64,000 nt of DNA, from assembly GCA_958451615.1 (NCBI GenBank), contig CAUDQR010000007.1:28158-92157 (forward strand), in the 5' to 3' direction. Positions within the stretch are counted from its first letter, which is position 1, and the number at the start of each line of letters is the position of its first letter. This stretch comes from an uncultured Collinsella sp. GTDB taxonomy: Bacteria > Actinomycetota > Coriobacteriia > Coriobacteriales > Coriobacteriaceae. The notes beneath the pieces were generated by a model. The model was not told the DNA's origin and made no database searches. It saw nothing but the letters and a program-made list of their open reading frames with translations. The translations under genes and the position numbers were made by a program. Below are positions 25,625 to 34,648 of this stretch, one piece after another.

Positions 25625-26587
25625 TTAGTTGCCCGATGCCGTGCCTTGGCTCGAGTTGTCGGATGCCGTGCCGGACGCGGTTCCGCTCGAGCTGTTCGAG
25701 CTGTTGGTGTTGCTGCTGTCTGCTGTGCCCGTTCCCGAAGTGCTGTCGCTCGTCTGGCCGCCCGTGCTCGGCTGCGAACCGTCAGTCGTTTGGCTTGAGT
25801 CGGTCGTGCCGGACGGCGTGCTGCTGTTGGCCGTAGAGGAATCGGTGCCCTGCGATTGGTTTTGGGTGTTCGAGGATGAATTGGCAGAGGTAGAACTGTC
25901 TTGCGTATCGTCCGTCTTTGCCTGCTGATCCTGCGACTGGGTGTCGCCATCTGCATCGCTATCGGTCGTGCGCGACGAAAGGATCGGCTCGGGACGCTCG
26001 CCCAGACCCTCACCGGCAGTGGTGATAAGGATGGCGCCGGCGCAGGCGATGACCGCGACTATGGCGATAGCGATCGAGAAGATGATGACCTTCTTTTGCG
26101 TCTGGCTGCGCTCGGCCGCCGCCTTGGCGCGCAGGCTGTTGGGAGCGACGCGCGCCGTGGTCGCGCGTCCCGCAACCTGGCGCATCTCCTGCGTGGTTGC
26201 GGCGCCACCTAGGTGCTCCTCGACATTGGGCTCAACGGGCTCGTAGGCGCCGGTAGGGTAGTCGACAGCGGCATGCGTGCCCTTGATTGCTTCGGCGCTG
26301 GCGGAGATAAAGTGGCGATAGACCTGCGAGGACACAACAGTGATGACTGAGCTCACAGCGGCACCAATCACCGAGCCGGCAATGCCGATCTTTGAAGCAA
26401 GCGCCACGCTCGTGGCGGCAGCTGCGGCGCCGGCGATGATCTGGGGAATGGAAATGTCGTCGAACAGGCCCTTTTTGGGCGCGATGGCCATGGTCTGTCC
26501 GATGGAATGGTTCTCGTGCACGCCGTTGTTGAGCGATGCCGGCGTCATGACGCGCGTGCGCGGCGCGTCGGTGTACTTGGTTGTCAT
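25625..26587 (-). CDS. Membrane protein with Ser/Thr/Gly-rich extracellular tail
   Basis: 320 residues from ATG 26587 with GGGAGGA upstream. A hydrophobic Ala/Val-rich segment lies at about residues 48-85 (QIIAGAAAAATSVALASKIGIAGSVIGAAVSSVITVV), and a clear membrane helix at about 180-205 (VIIFSIAIAIVAVIACAGAILI). The last about 110 residues are almost only Ser, Thr, Gly, Asn, Asp and Gln, consistent with an exposed, possibly glycosylated stalk. No LPXTG motif is seen and no family recognised. A surface or cell-envelope role is inferred. Confidence 0.65.
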   Translation of the reverse strand: MTTKYTDAPRTRVMTPASLNNGVHENHSIGQTMAIAPKKGLFDDISIPQIIAGAAAAATSVALASKIGIAGSVIGAAVSSVITVVSSQVYRHFISASAEAIKGTHAAVDYPTGAYEPVEPNVEEHLGGAATTQEMRQVAGRATTARVAPNSLRAKAAAERSQTQKKVIIFSIAIAIVAVIACAGAILITTAGEGLGERPEPILSSRTTDSDADGDTQSQDQQAKTDDTQDSSTSANSSSNTQNQSQGTDSSTANSSTPSGTTDSSQTTDGSQPSTGGQTSDSTSGTGTADSSNTNSSNSSSGTASGTASDNSSQGTASGN

Positions 26588-26761
26588 ACGGGGTCCTCCC
26601 GGTGTAAATCTGCTTCGTTTCGTGTAGCCATCAGGGTACCCACCAGATGTGAATCGTACGTGACATTTAACAGATACCATCAACTCATCAAGGGGGCCTG
26701 CTGTCTTTGGTGCAATAGCTTGATGCTAAACTGGATTTACGATTGCGAGGTGGTTTACGTG

Positions 26762-26980
26762 ATGTACCCGTATATGACATTCGAAGACGGTACCGAGGTC
26801 ATTCATTCTGACCTGATTGCGGATGGCGATATCGAAAAGGTTATCGTGCATTTTGAACGACCGACGGCAGAGGGCTTCGACTCCGCTCGCTGTGAATTGC
26901 CTTCCTGTTCGTGGACTGACTGGGAAGGGCATTTTACTCAGAGTGAAAAACGAGCTTTCGAAGAGTGTCTGAGCAAATAA
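26762..26980 (+). CDS. Hypothetical 72-aa acidic protein
   Basis: ATG 26762 (a GTG three nt earlier is possible) preceded by GCGAGGTGG. The protein MYPYMTFEDGTEVIHSDLI...VIVHFERPTAEGFDSARCELPSCSW resembles small uncharacterised proteins of gut Firmicutes that I recall with a similar YPYMT start and HFERP core. There is no membrane segment. It lies at the upstream edge of the AT-rich peptide-operon island, 100 nt before the DUF2087 gene, but nothing ties it to that operon functionally. Confidence 0.55.
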   Translation: MYPYMTFEDGTEVIHSDLIADGDIEKVIVHFERPTAEGFDSARCELPSCSWTDWEGHFTQSEKRAFEECLSK

Positions 26981-27080
26981 TTTAGATTAGTTCGAGTTTA
27001 GTTCGAATAAAGAAGCTGAATGCGATGACCTAAAGCGTATGCATTTTTAGTATTAGATGCGTATGAAATGGAGGATGTGA

Positions 27081-27362
27081 ATGGATGAGCTAATAGACTT
27101 TAAAAAACGATTTCTCAAGAATGGCGAGCTGGTTTCAATTCCAAAAAAGGAAAGCTATAAAAGAATCATGCTGCTATGGGCCGTCTCTTTCTTTGAATTA
27201 AATACAAGTTATACGGAGCTTCAGGTTAATCGTGTGCTGTCACAGCTCTATCCTGATTATGCCGTGTTGAGGCGGTACTTGGTTGATTATGGATTCCTAT
27301 TAAGGGATGAACGAGGCCTGAAATACGAGGTTAATCGTGATGTTCGCGGTATTGAGAGCTAG
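27081..27362 (+). CDS. DUF2087 domain protein
   Basis: 93 residues from ATG 27081 (GGAGGATGTGA upstream). The whole protein is one DUF2087 domain: FKKRFLKNGELVSIPKKESYKRIMLLWAVSFFELNTSYTELQVNRVLSQLYPDYAVLRRYLVDYGFLLRD (key pattern: IP-K, YTE-EVN-L, DYA-LRR-LVDYG). This helical domain is often attached to winged-helix regulators, so a regulatory or nucleic-acid-binding role is plausible but unproven. It overlaps the MFS gene by 23 nt and opens the peptide operon. Confidence 0.8.
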   Translation: MDELIDFKKRFLKNGELVSIPKKESYKRIMLLWAVSFFELNTSYTELQVNRVLSQLYPDYAVLRRYLVDYGFLLRDERGLKYEVNRDVRGIES

Positions 27363-28524
27363 CCGTCCGGTTCGGGTCCTATATATTGCTAGAGGGATAA
27401 GCGAAATAGGCAATTGGTGTGCGAATATTGCTTTGCCAATGCTGATTTACGAGGTAACTCACGATGTTTCTGCAACTGCTTTGATGGTCTGCTGCAGATT
27501 TGCCCCCTCTCTGTTTTCAGTTGCGCTCGCGCAGCTGCCTCAGAAGATGGGTATCGGGACACTGCAGGCCATGAGATTGGCGGACTTAATTCGCGCGGGA
27601 TTATTCGTTTGCTATATTTTTGTTGATAGTAAATGGAGTATGTTTGCTATTACGTGCACGGTATCGCTTTGCCGAACGGTAGAGATGCCCTGCTTTTACT
27701 CGTTGTTAAGAGCCAATACGAATAGTATCAATCGCGACGTAATTAATAATTCGTTTGGGTTCCTGCAGAATTTGATGATGGTTCTGGGGCCAGTTGCCGG
27801 CGGTTTTGTTGTCGCTCAATTTGGGGCGGAGGCTGTTCTTGCATTAGACGCGCTTTCTTTTGCCGCGTCGTTCTGGTTGCTGCGAGATGTTCCGTCGGTT
27901 ATCGAGGTTAATGATAAAGAGGGAATAAGCAAAAATGAAAAAAACAGGACTGCATTCAGTGATCTTAGCGCGAAGCACTTGGCAATTGGTTTCCTATTAA
28001 TCGATATTTCTAGTGGCGTGGCATTCGGCTCTCTGAATTCTCTTTTGCCAGCTATAGCGCAATTGCAATTTGACTCGTCATCGATACAATACGGATTCCT
28101 TCAGAGTAGTCTTACAATCGGACTGTTGTTCGGAAATACAATATATGGTCGTTTAATCGGTGGTTCCGATTGCGTTAAATCATATTGTTTTGTGACGTAT
28201 CTTGCGCTCGGTGCGTATCTGGCGTTTGGCTATCGCTATGCGTCTGGGATATCGTTTATTTTCCTTTTTATCGTCGGTGCCGGAAACGCCATTCAAGATG
28301 TGCTTCTCATAACATCGCTGCAGGATTTGGCGAGAGACGGATCTGAATCGATAAGCCTGTTTTCAATTAGGGAGTCTTTGCAATCGGTTGCTGTTGTTAT
28401 TTCAACACTTCTTGTTTCGCTGTTCACGAGCATCGCGATGTTCTCAATTCTCGTTACAGGACTTGGTGTATTTTCAATTATGATGGTAGTTGTGTTTCAA
28501 TTGAATTATTTGCGAAAGATGTGA
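27340..28524 (+). CDS. MFS transporter (probable peptide or drug exporter)
   Basis: About 394 residues from ATG 27340 (GTG 27337 is equally possible; GAGG at 27327). Twelve hydrophobic segments are apparent, with the EntS/MFS_3-like start LRASRPVRVLYIARGISEIGNW and FGFLQNLMMVLGPVAGGFVVAQFGAEAVLALDALSF in the middle. The first gene overlaps it and the radical SAM gene follows after 7 nt, so all are one operon. It is the natural candidate to export the modified peptide. Base composition is AT-rich like the rest of the island. Confidence 0.82.
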   Translation: MFAVLRASRPVRVLYIARGISEIGNWCANIALPMLIYEVTHDVSATALMVCCRFAPSLFSVALAQLPQKMGIGTLQAMRLADLIRAGLFVCYIFVDSKWSMFAITCTVSLCRTVEMPCFYSLLRANTNSINRDVINNSFGFLQNLMMVLGPVAGGFVVAQFGAEAVLALDALSFAASFWLLRDVPSVIEVNDKEGISKNEKNRTAFSDLSAKHLAIGFLLIDISSGVAFGSLNSLLPAIAQLQFDSSSIQYGFLQSSLTIGLLFGNTIYGRLIGGSDCVKSYCFVTYLALGAYLAFGYRYASGISFIFLFIVGAGNAIQDVLLITSLQDLARDGSESISLFSIRESLQSVAVVISTLLVSLFTSIAMFSILVTGLGVFSIMMVVVFQLNYLRKM

Positions 28525-28531
28525 CGTTGAT

Positions 28532-30853
28532 ATGCCTAAAACGCTTTTAGTATTTCCCCCAGGATGGAGTCCAGTGGGGCCGTATCTTGCCTTGCCTGTT
28601 TTGAAGTCATATCTTCAAGAGGTTGAACAATACAAAGTTGACATTGTTGACTTAAACGTGGAATTTTACGATGACCTCCTATCTTTTAGACATGTCGAAG
28701 AGTGCTGTAAAAGGTATCGGGAATCAAAGGATTCGTTTAGTTCGAATGTTCAATTAACAATCGAGTTGATACAAAAGTCGGCACTTAATGTTGACGAGGC
28801 AAAAGATATTTTCAGATCGAAGAGATACTTTAATCTAAAAGAAAGACAATATGCTGAAAACATTTTTAGAAATGCACTCTATATCATAAATCACGTCTCA
28901 TATGGAGTTAAATACACGTTCAACTCCATAGATCTGCCCTATGATTATTATTCGACACCAGAAATAATGAAATCGCTTGCGGATACCTTGCATAATCCGT
29001 TTATTTCCTTCTATGAAACTACCTTTCTTAAGCGTATTCAGAGGGAAAAAATCGAGTTTATTGGGATTTCGGTGAGCGGCTGTTTCCAATTGATTTCTGC
29101 AGTTACGTTAGCGAAACTGATTAAAGAAGAATGTCCATCTGTTAAACACGTCTCATTGGGCGGCAATTACATTACTCGTTTAGCAGATGACTGCATGAAA
29201 GAATGGCATCCCTTTTTTGAATACATTGATTCGATAATGATGTATGACGGCGAAGAGCCGCTTGCACGTCTTCTTGAGGCTCTTGACTCTGGTGATGACA
29301 ATCTCGACTGTGTTCCAAACCTTTGCCATGCTAAAGGTGGAAAGATATATAAAAACCATCGGATTGAGCAAACATTTATCAACGATACAGTTCCCGATTT
29401 CGATGGCTTCGCCCTTTCTAAATACTTCATGCCTGAGCTAATATTGCCGGTTTATTCCTCTAGGCAGTGTTTTAATCATTGCGCCTTCTGCACCATTCCC
29501 GGTGCTACCGGTGGTTGTTACCGAAAGATGCCTATATCGAGAGTATTTGAAATAATGTGTCGGTTAAATGAAAAATACGGCACGAGAGTTTTCTCTTTTG
29601 CGGATGAAACATTCGAAGGCAAAAGAATGGAGCAACTCGCGGATGAAATAAACGCATCGGGAAAAACGTTTTTCTGGCATGGAGAAACGAGGTTCTCTCC
29701 AACCCTAAGTACAGACGTTTTTAACAAGATATACCAAAGTGGATGTAGGCAGATTCAGTTTGGCCTCGAGTCATACAACCAAAGAGTTCTTGATCTAATG
29801 AAGAAGAACACGAGAGTTGATTGGATTGATCGCAATATCCATGATTGTCTCAATGCGGGTATTCCTGTTCATCTATTTTTTATGATTGGCTTTCCGACCG
29901 AAACTAAAGAAGAGGCTCTGAACACCTTAGCTTATACAGAGAATGTTTTGAATTATTCAAAACAGGTATGTGGTGTTCCATATTCCACGAGAGGATTTAC
30001 GAATTTTGGTCTCGTTATGGGGTCGGATGTTTGGAATCATCCCGATAAGTATGGTGTCTCTGTAATGCCGAAGTCCCAATATGAGGATTTGCGCCTCGAA
30101 GTGGATTATGTTTCAGGCACTGGTTTAACTTTAAATGAAGCAAAATCCTTATCTGATGAGCATCATATTGATTTTTATATGCAAGAGGTCATAAACGGTA
30201 GCGACACAATTGACTTGCCCCAGCGGCTTCATATTTCAGAGGTGACCTGGATCCTAGATTCTATTCACGCTGTCAGGTATAAGGGACATTTGACCATAGT
30301 AAAGCGACGGCTAACTAGTCTAAATCCAGCTGATCGAATCTGGCTGGATTCCAAGACCTCTGTCGTGCTCGTTGAGCCATTTGCCTACTTCTATAATTCT
30401 GAATACCATCATGTCTATGCTGTTTCCCAGTTGGTATACCTTAAGTTGGCCCGTTTATTGGAGGCCGATTGTAGCATTTCTCTTATTCTTGATCAGGGCG
30501 ACCTCGAGCTGACAAGGGCGATAGAAGAACTGTTGCATTATGGATTGCTGAATACAAATATCGATGCCGATTATGTAATGCACGATAATGGTTTTCAATT
30601 GGTTAAAAGTTCGTTTGTTAAAGAAGTCGGACGCTCAAAAGAGGGGTTAAGAGTACTGCTTAGTTGTGCCACCCATAGAATGTGTGCGGTTAATGATTTT
30701 TCGTTCGCTTTGCTTTCGTTGTTTGAAAAGCCGATTACTAAGAACGAGGTGCGCGACATTCTGAAAAAAGAGGGACTATCGACAAGCGAGGAGCAATTAA
30801 ACAAGTTGGTTGATAATTGCATGAAAGCAGATATACTACAATTGATTAGATAG
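28532..30853 (+). CDS. Cobalamin-binding-type radical SAM enzyme, probable RiPP maturase
   Basis: 773 residues. The N-terminus LLVFPPGWSPVGPYLALPVLKSYL and the region to about residue 270 fit a B12-binding Rossmann domain (FIGISVSGCFQL, VSLGGNYI). The radical SAM cluster motif is CFNHCAFC, with Cys313, Cys317 and Cys320, followed by FSFADETFEG, FWHGETRFSP, GCRQIQFGLES and FFMIGFPTETKEEAL, covering the SAM barrel. Residues about 610-773 look like two tandem winged-helix (PqqD/RRE-like) modules that could bind a leader peptide. It precedes a 36-residue peptide gene by 13 nt. The reaction (methylation, epimerisation or crosslink) is not readable. Confidence 0.85.
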   Translation: MPKTLLVFPPGWSPVGPYLALPVLKSYLQEVEQYKVDIVDLNVEFYDDLLSFRHVEECCKRYRESKDSFSSNVQLTIELIQKSALNVDEAKDIFRSKRYFNLKERQYAENIFRNALYIINHVSYGVKYTFNSIDLPYDYYSTPEIMKSLADTLHNPFISFYETTFLKRIQREKIEFIGISVSGCFQLISAVTLAKLIKEECPSVKHVSLGGNYITRLADDCMKEWHPFFEYIDSIMMYDGEEPLARLLEALDSGDDNLDCVPNLCHAKGGKIYKNHRIEQTFINDTVPDFDGFALSKYFMPELILPVYSSRQCFNHCAFCTIPGATGGCYRKMPISRVFEIMCRLNEKYGTRVFSFADETFEGKRMEQLADEINASGKTFFWHGETRFSPTLSTDVFNKIYQSGCRQIQFGLESYNQRVLDLMKKNTRVDWIDRNIHDCLNAGIPVHLFFMIGFPTETKEEALNTLAYTENVLNYSKQVCGVPYSTRGFTNFGLVMGSDVWNHPDKYGVSVMPKSQYEDLRLEVDYVSGTGLTLNEAKSLSDEHHIDFYMQEVINGSDTIDLPQRLHISEVTWILDSIHAVRYKGHLTIVKRRLTSLNPADRIWLDSKTSVVLVEPFAYFYNSEYHHVYAVSQLVYLKLARLLEADCSISLILDQGDLELTRAIEELLHYGLLNTNIDADYVMHDNGFQLVKSSFVKEVGRSKEGLRVLLSCATHRMCAVNDFSFALLSLFEKPITKNEVRDILKKEGLSTSEEQLNKLVDNCMKADILQLIR

Positions 30854-30866
30854 AGGAGGTTTCTGC

Positions 30867-30977
30867 ATGGACGTTATTAACAAAGATCTCTTGGAGCAAC
30901 TGAAAGAGTCTCAGGAAGAGGGCGTCGTGGTAGAAGTGTTCGACTTTGAGGACTACATGGATAAATTCTGCCATTAG
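30867..30977 (+). CDS. 36-aa precursor-like peptide of the radical SAM operon
   Basis: ATG 30867 with a very strong AGGAGG 8 nt upstream, 13 nt after the maturase stop. The peptide starts MDVINKDLLEQLKESQEEG (charged, helical, leader-like) and ends VVVEVFDFEDYMDKFCH, a beta-branched and aromatic segment with one Cys next to last. A terminator follows. Position, size, strong translation signal and leader/core contrast make it the probable substrate of the adjacent enzyme. No family is recognised. Confidence 0.72.
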   Translation: MDVINKDLLEQLKESQEEGVVVEVFDFEDYMDKFCH

Positions 30978-31001
30978 TTTCGGAATTTACTTGCCTCGCT
31001 T

Positions 31002-31035
31002 AAAGGAGAAGTCGATTATCGATTTCTCCTTTTTT
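31002..31035 (+). terminator. Rho-independent terminator of the peptide operon
   Basis: AAAGGAGAAGTCGA-TTA-TCGATTTCTCCTTTTTTT: 14-bp stem with one G-T pair and a T run. Confidence 0.8.
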
Positions 31036-31165
31036 AATTAAAGATATTTTTGGAATACATGCTCTTAGCACAGGTTAGCGTCTCAGTAAACTGGGAGGTT
31101 GCTTTGGCTAGTTAGAGATATGTGAACGTCCGTTAGACTGAATCTCAGGGTAGAAGGGGCCTCCA

Positions 31166-33166
31166 GTGTCCAGATCAACAAGGCAATGCTGCGTTTCGGC
31201 TAATAAGAACGACGGCTTTCTGCGGGTTGCGGCGGCGTCGCCGCGGATTCGCGTGGCCGATGTCGAGGGCAATGCCGAGGTTGCACTGGCGGCTGTTCGC
31301 GAGGCTGCCGAGCGTGGCGTTCGCGCGCTGGTGCTGCCCGAGCTTAACCTGACCGGCTATACCGCGGCCGATCTGTTCCATAACCGCACACTGCTGCATG
31401 CCTGCGAGACCGCACTGGCACATATTCTCGATGAAACTCGCGAGCTGCCGATTGTCTTTACCGTCGGTCTTCCCGTTGCGGTTGCCGAGAATATCTACAA
31501 CTGCGCCGCCGTGTGCTGCGCGGGCGAGCTTTTGGGCCTCACGGCCAAGAAGTATTTGCCCAACTATGGCGAGTTCTATGAGCGCCGTTGGTTTGCTCCG
31601 GCACCTACCGATCCCGTTTGGCTTGAATTTGCCGGTCAGGGTCCGGTCCCGCTGGGCTCGGGGCTTGTCTACCGTTGCTGTGATGAGGGCGCCGAGGACC
31701 TGGTGCTGGGCGTTGAGGTCTGCGAGGACCTGTGGGTGCCGGCGCCTCCTTCGACCGAGATGGCGCTTGCCGGTGCGACGGTGATTCTCAACCCGTCGGC
31801 TTCGGACGAGATTATCGGTAAGGCAGACTATCGCCGCAGCCTCATCTCCAATCAGAGCGCGCGCCTGTACTGTGCCTATGCGTATGCAGACGCGAGCGAG
31901 GGCGAGTCCACGACCGATATGGTCTTTGCGGGCGAGAACCTCGTCTACGAAAACGGCTCCAAGCTCGCCGCGACCAAACTGCTTACTTGCGATATGGCCA
32001 TCGCCGACGTTGACCTTGACCGCCTGGTTGCCGAGCGCCGTCGTTCGACGACGTGGACGCGCGCGGACGATGCGCCGGAGGCCACGGCCGTTGAGTTTTC
32101 GTTTGAGGGCGTGTTGGCCGAAGAGCCTGTCCTGCGCGATGCCTGCGATATCGACCGCGTTTTCCCGCGCGCGCCCTTTGTACCGGCCGACCATGGTGAC
32201 CTGGCCGAGCGCTGCGAGACCATCCTCGACCTGCAGACCGCCGGCCTCAAGACCCGCCTGGCCCATACGGGCACCAAGGCTGCAGTCATCGGTCTTTCGG
32301 GCGGCCTTGATTCTACACTGGCACTGCTCGTGACGGTGCGTGCCTTCGATGCACTGGGGCTGCCGCGCACGGGTATTACGGCGGTTTCCATGCCCGGCTT
32401 TGGCACGACGCATCGCACCAAGTCCAATGCCGAGTCGCTTGCCCGCGACCTGGGTGTGAGCTTCCGTGAGGTTTCGATTCACGCGGCCGTGGAACAGCAC
32501 TTTAAGGATATCGAGCATGATCCGGCCGTGCAGGACGTGACCTACGAGAACAGCCAGGCCCGCGAGCGTACGCAGATTCTGATGGATCTGGCCAATCAGG
32601 CCGGCGGTTTTGTCATCGGCACGGGCGACCTGTCGGAGCTGGCGCTCGGCTGGGCTACCTACAACGGCGACCACATGAGCATGTACGCCGTCAACGCGAG
32701 CGTGCCCAAGACGCTTGTGCGCCATCTGGTGCGCTATGCCGCTGATGTTTTTGGCGGGCGTATTGCCGAGGTCTTGCTCGATATCCTCGATACGCCGGTG
32801 TCCCCCGAGCTTCTGCCGCCCACGGGCGACGGCGAGATTGCGCAGAAGACTGAGGATTTGGTGGGCCCGTACGAGCTGCACGACTACTTCCTCTACTACC
32901 TGCTGCGTTTTGGCTTTGAGCCGGGCAAGATCTACCGCATGGCGCTCAAGAGCTTCGAGGGCGCCTACGACGTCAAGACCGTTCACACGTGGCTGCGTAC
33001 GTTCTACCGTCGCTTCTTTGCCCAGCAGTTTAAGCGCAGCTGCCTGCCCGATGGCCCCAAGGTGGGTTCGGTCACGCTCAGCCCGCGCGGCGATTGGCGC
33101 ATGCCGAGTGACGCCAGCTCGCGCCTGTGGCTCGCCCAGATTGACGCGCTCAATCCGATGGACTAA
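31166..33166 (+). CDS. nadE: Glutamine-dependent NAD+ synthetase
   Basis: 666 residues from GTG 31166 (GAAGGGG upstream). The N-terminal nitrilase-fold amidase has its triad in VLPELNLTGY (Glu), KKYLPNYGEFYE (Lys) and GVEVCEDLW (Cys). The C-terminal synthetase shows the P-loop VIGLSGGLDSTLALLV (about residue 375), SMPGFGTT and GTGDLSELALGWATYNGDHMSMY. It makes NAD from deamido-NAD, ATP and glutamine. Length and architecture match the glutamine-dependent form. It appears to be a single gene. Confidence 0.95.
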   Translation: MSRSTRQCCVSANKNDGFLRVAAASPRIRVADVEGNAEVALAAVREAAERGVRALVLPELNLTGYTAADLFHNRTLLHACETALAHILDETRELPIVFTVGLPVAVAENIYNCAAVCCAGELLGLTAKKYLPNYGEFYERRWFAPAPTDPVWLEFAGQGPVPLGSGLVYRCCDEGAEDLVLGVEVCEDLWVPAPPSTEMALAGATVILNPSASDEIIGKADYRRSLISNQSARLYCAYAYADASEGESTTDMVFAGENLVYENGSKLAATKLLTCDMAIADVDLDRLVAERRRSTTWTRADDAPEATAVEFSFEGVLAEEPVLRDACDIDRVFPRAPFVPADHGDLAERCETILDLQTAGLKTRLAHTGTKAAVIGLSGGLDSTLALLVTVRAFDALGLPRTGITAVSMPGFGTTHRTKSNAESLARDLGVSFREVSIHAAVEQHFKDIEHDPAVQDVTYENSQARERTQILMDLANQAGGFVIGTGDLSELALGWATYNGDHMSMYAVNASVPKTLVRHLVRYAADVFGGRIAEVLLDILDTPVSPELLPPTGDGEIAQKTEDLVGPYELHDYFLYYLLRFGFEPGKIYRMALKSFEGAYDVKTVHTWLRTFYRRFFAQQFKRSCLPDGPKVGSVTLSPRGDWRMPSDASSRLWLAQIDALNPMD

Positions 33167-33283
33167 GGTTGCCAAATTGAACCAAAACAGCGGGTGCAAG
33201 CGTTACACTTTTGCAATCTGATGGCCCGTATCGCGCGGCGCTCTTGTCGGAGCGCCGCGTTTTTCATATCGAAAGGTGGCACC

Positions 33284-34447
33284 ATGCAGGCATCGCAGCG
33301 TCTCGACCGCTTTGGCGCGGAGGTCTTCGCCTCGCTCAACAACAAACTGCTTGCGCTGAAGGCTCAGGGCAAGACCATTTACAACATGAGCGTGGGCACG
33401 CCCGACTTTAAGCCGTACGACCACGTGGTCGAGGCGCTCACGCAAGCGGCCCAGGACCCCGAGATGTGGAAGTATGCCCTGCGCGACCTGCCCGAACTCA
33501 AGCAAGCCGTGTGCGATTACTACGAGCGTCGCTTTGGCGTTTCGGGCATTACGCCGTCTATGGTGCAGTCGTGCAACGGCACGCAGGAGGGCGTTGGCCA
33601 TTTGGGCCTTGCCCTGCTCGATCCGGGTGACACCATTCTGGTTCCCGATCCGTGCTACCCGGTCTTTGAGGCAGGTGCCAAGATCGCCGATGCCAAGCTC
33701 GAGTACTATCCGCTGGTGGCGGAGCACAATTACCTGCCCTATGTGGCGGGTATCGATCCCGAGGTGGCCGATCGTGCCAAGTACATGATTGTGTCGCTGC
33801 CCGCCAACCCGGTGGGCTCGGTGGGCACGCCCGAGGTCTACGAGGAGATCATCGCTTTCGCCCGCGAGCACGACCTGCTCATCGTTCACGACAACGCATA
33901 CTCCGACATCGTGTTCGACGGCGAGCCGGGCGGCAGCTTCTTGCAGTATCCCGGCGCGCTCGAGGTGGGCGTTGAGTTCTTCTCGCTCTCCAAGTCGTTT
34001 AACGTCACCGGTGCGCGTATCGGCTTTTTGGTCGGTCGCGAGGATGTGGTCTCGGCCTTTGCCAAGCTGCGCGGCCAGATCGACTTTGGTATGTTCTTCC
34101 CGATCCAGAAGGCTGCTATCGCCTGCCTGAACGGTCCGCGCGATGAGGTCGAGGCGCAGCGTCTGAAGTACCAGGAGCGCCGCGATGCCCTGTGCGACGG
34201 TCTTGAGGGCCTGGGCTGGGAGCGTCCCAACGCGCATGGCTCTATGTTTGTGTGGGCCAAGCTTCCCGGTGGTCGCACCGATTCCATGGCGTTTTGCGAG
34301 GAGCTCATGGAGAAGGCCGGCGTTGTGGTGACGCCGGGCGCGAGCTTTGGTCCTTCGGGCGAGGGGCACGTGCGCATGGCGCTGGTCCTGCCGCCCGATC
34401 AGATTGCTTTGGCTGTCGAGGCCATCCGCGAGGCGGGTCTGTATTAG
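33284..34447 (+). CDS. Class I/II PLP-dependent aminotransferase
   Basis: 387 residues from ATG 33284 (GAAAGGTGG upstream). Fold-type I features: MSVGTPDFKPYDHVVEAL, SCNGTQEGVGHLGLALLDPGD, PDPCYPVFEAG, the PLP-contacting SLPANPVGSVG, DNAYSDIVFDG and the Schiff-base Lys in SLSKSFNVTGARIGF. It resembles LL-diaminopimelate aminotransferase and aspartate aminotransferase-like enzymes. Because this window encodes the acetylase branch of DAP synthesis (DapH and an M20 deacetylase), an N-acetyl-DAP aminotransferase role is a reasonable but unproven guess. Confidence 0.87.
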   Translation: MQASQRLDRFGAEVFASLNNKLLALKAQGKTIYNMSVGTPDFKPYDHVVEALTQAAQDPEMWKYALRDLPELKQAVCDYYERRFGVSGITPSMVQSCNGTQEGVGHLGLALLDPGDTILVPDPCYPVFEAGAKIADAKLEYYPLVAEHNYLPYVAGIDPEVADRAKYMIVSLPANPVGSVGTPEVYEEIIAFAREHDLLIVHDNAYSDIVFDGEPGGSFLQYPGALEVGVEFFSLSKSFNVTGARIGFLVGREDVVSAFAKLRGQIDFGMFFPIQKAAIACLNGPRDEVEAQRLKYQERRDALCDGLEGLGWERPNAHGSMFVWAKLPGGRTDSMAFCEELMEKAGVVVTPGASFGPSGEGHVRMALVLPPDQIALAVEAIREAGLY

Positions 34448-34648
34448 AAACCTGTTTCGACTCGTCAATAGCTCGAAACCGATTTCGTGCAGTTATTTTA
34501 CGATTTCTGCAAACAATTTCGGTAAACGGTCGATTTTTGGCTGCGAATAGGAGCATAATCAAAGTCCCGATTGGATGTATTGGGATTACGGCAAGCCGCT
34601 CGGGTCGTTCCCGGGCGGCTTGCTTGTGGAGAGAGATGGGAGTTTCTA

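Noticed and set aside
25625..25960. Apparent DNA repeat of Ser/Thr/Gly codons
   Set aside because: It is the low-complexity C-terminal tail of a coding gene, not an independent repeat element.
31175..33199. 674-codon minus-strand frame opposite nadE
   Set aside because: Shadow of the glutamine-dependent NAD synthetase reading frame caused by codon bias.
33284..34447. Calling the aminotransferase DapL
   Set aside because: The window encodes the acetylase branch of DAP synthesis, which does not need DapL, and the motifs fit several related aminotransferases.
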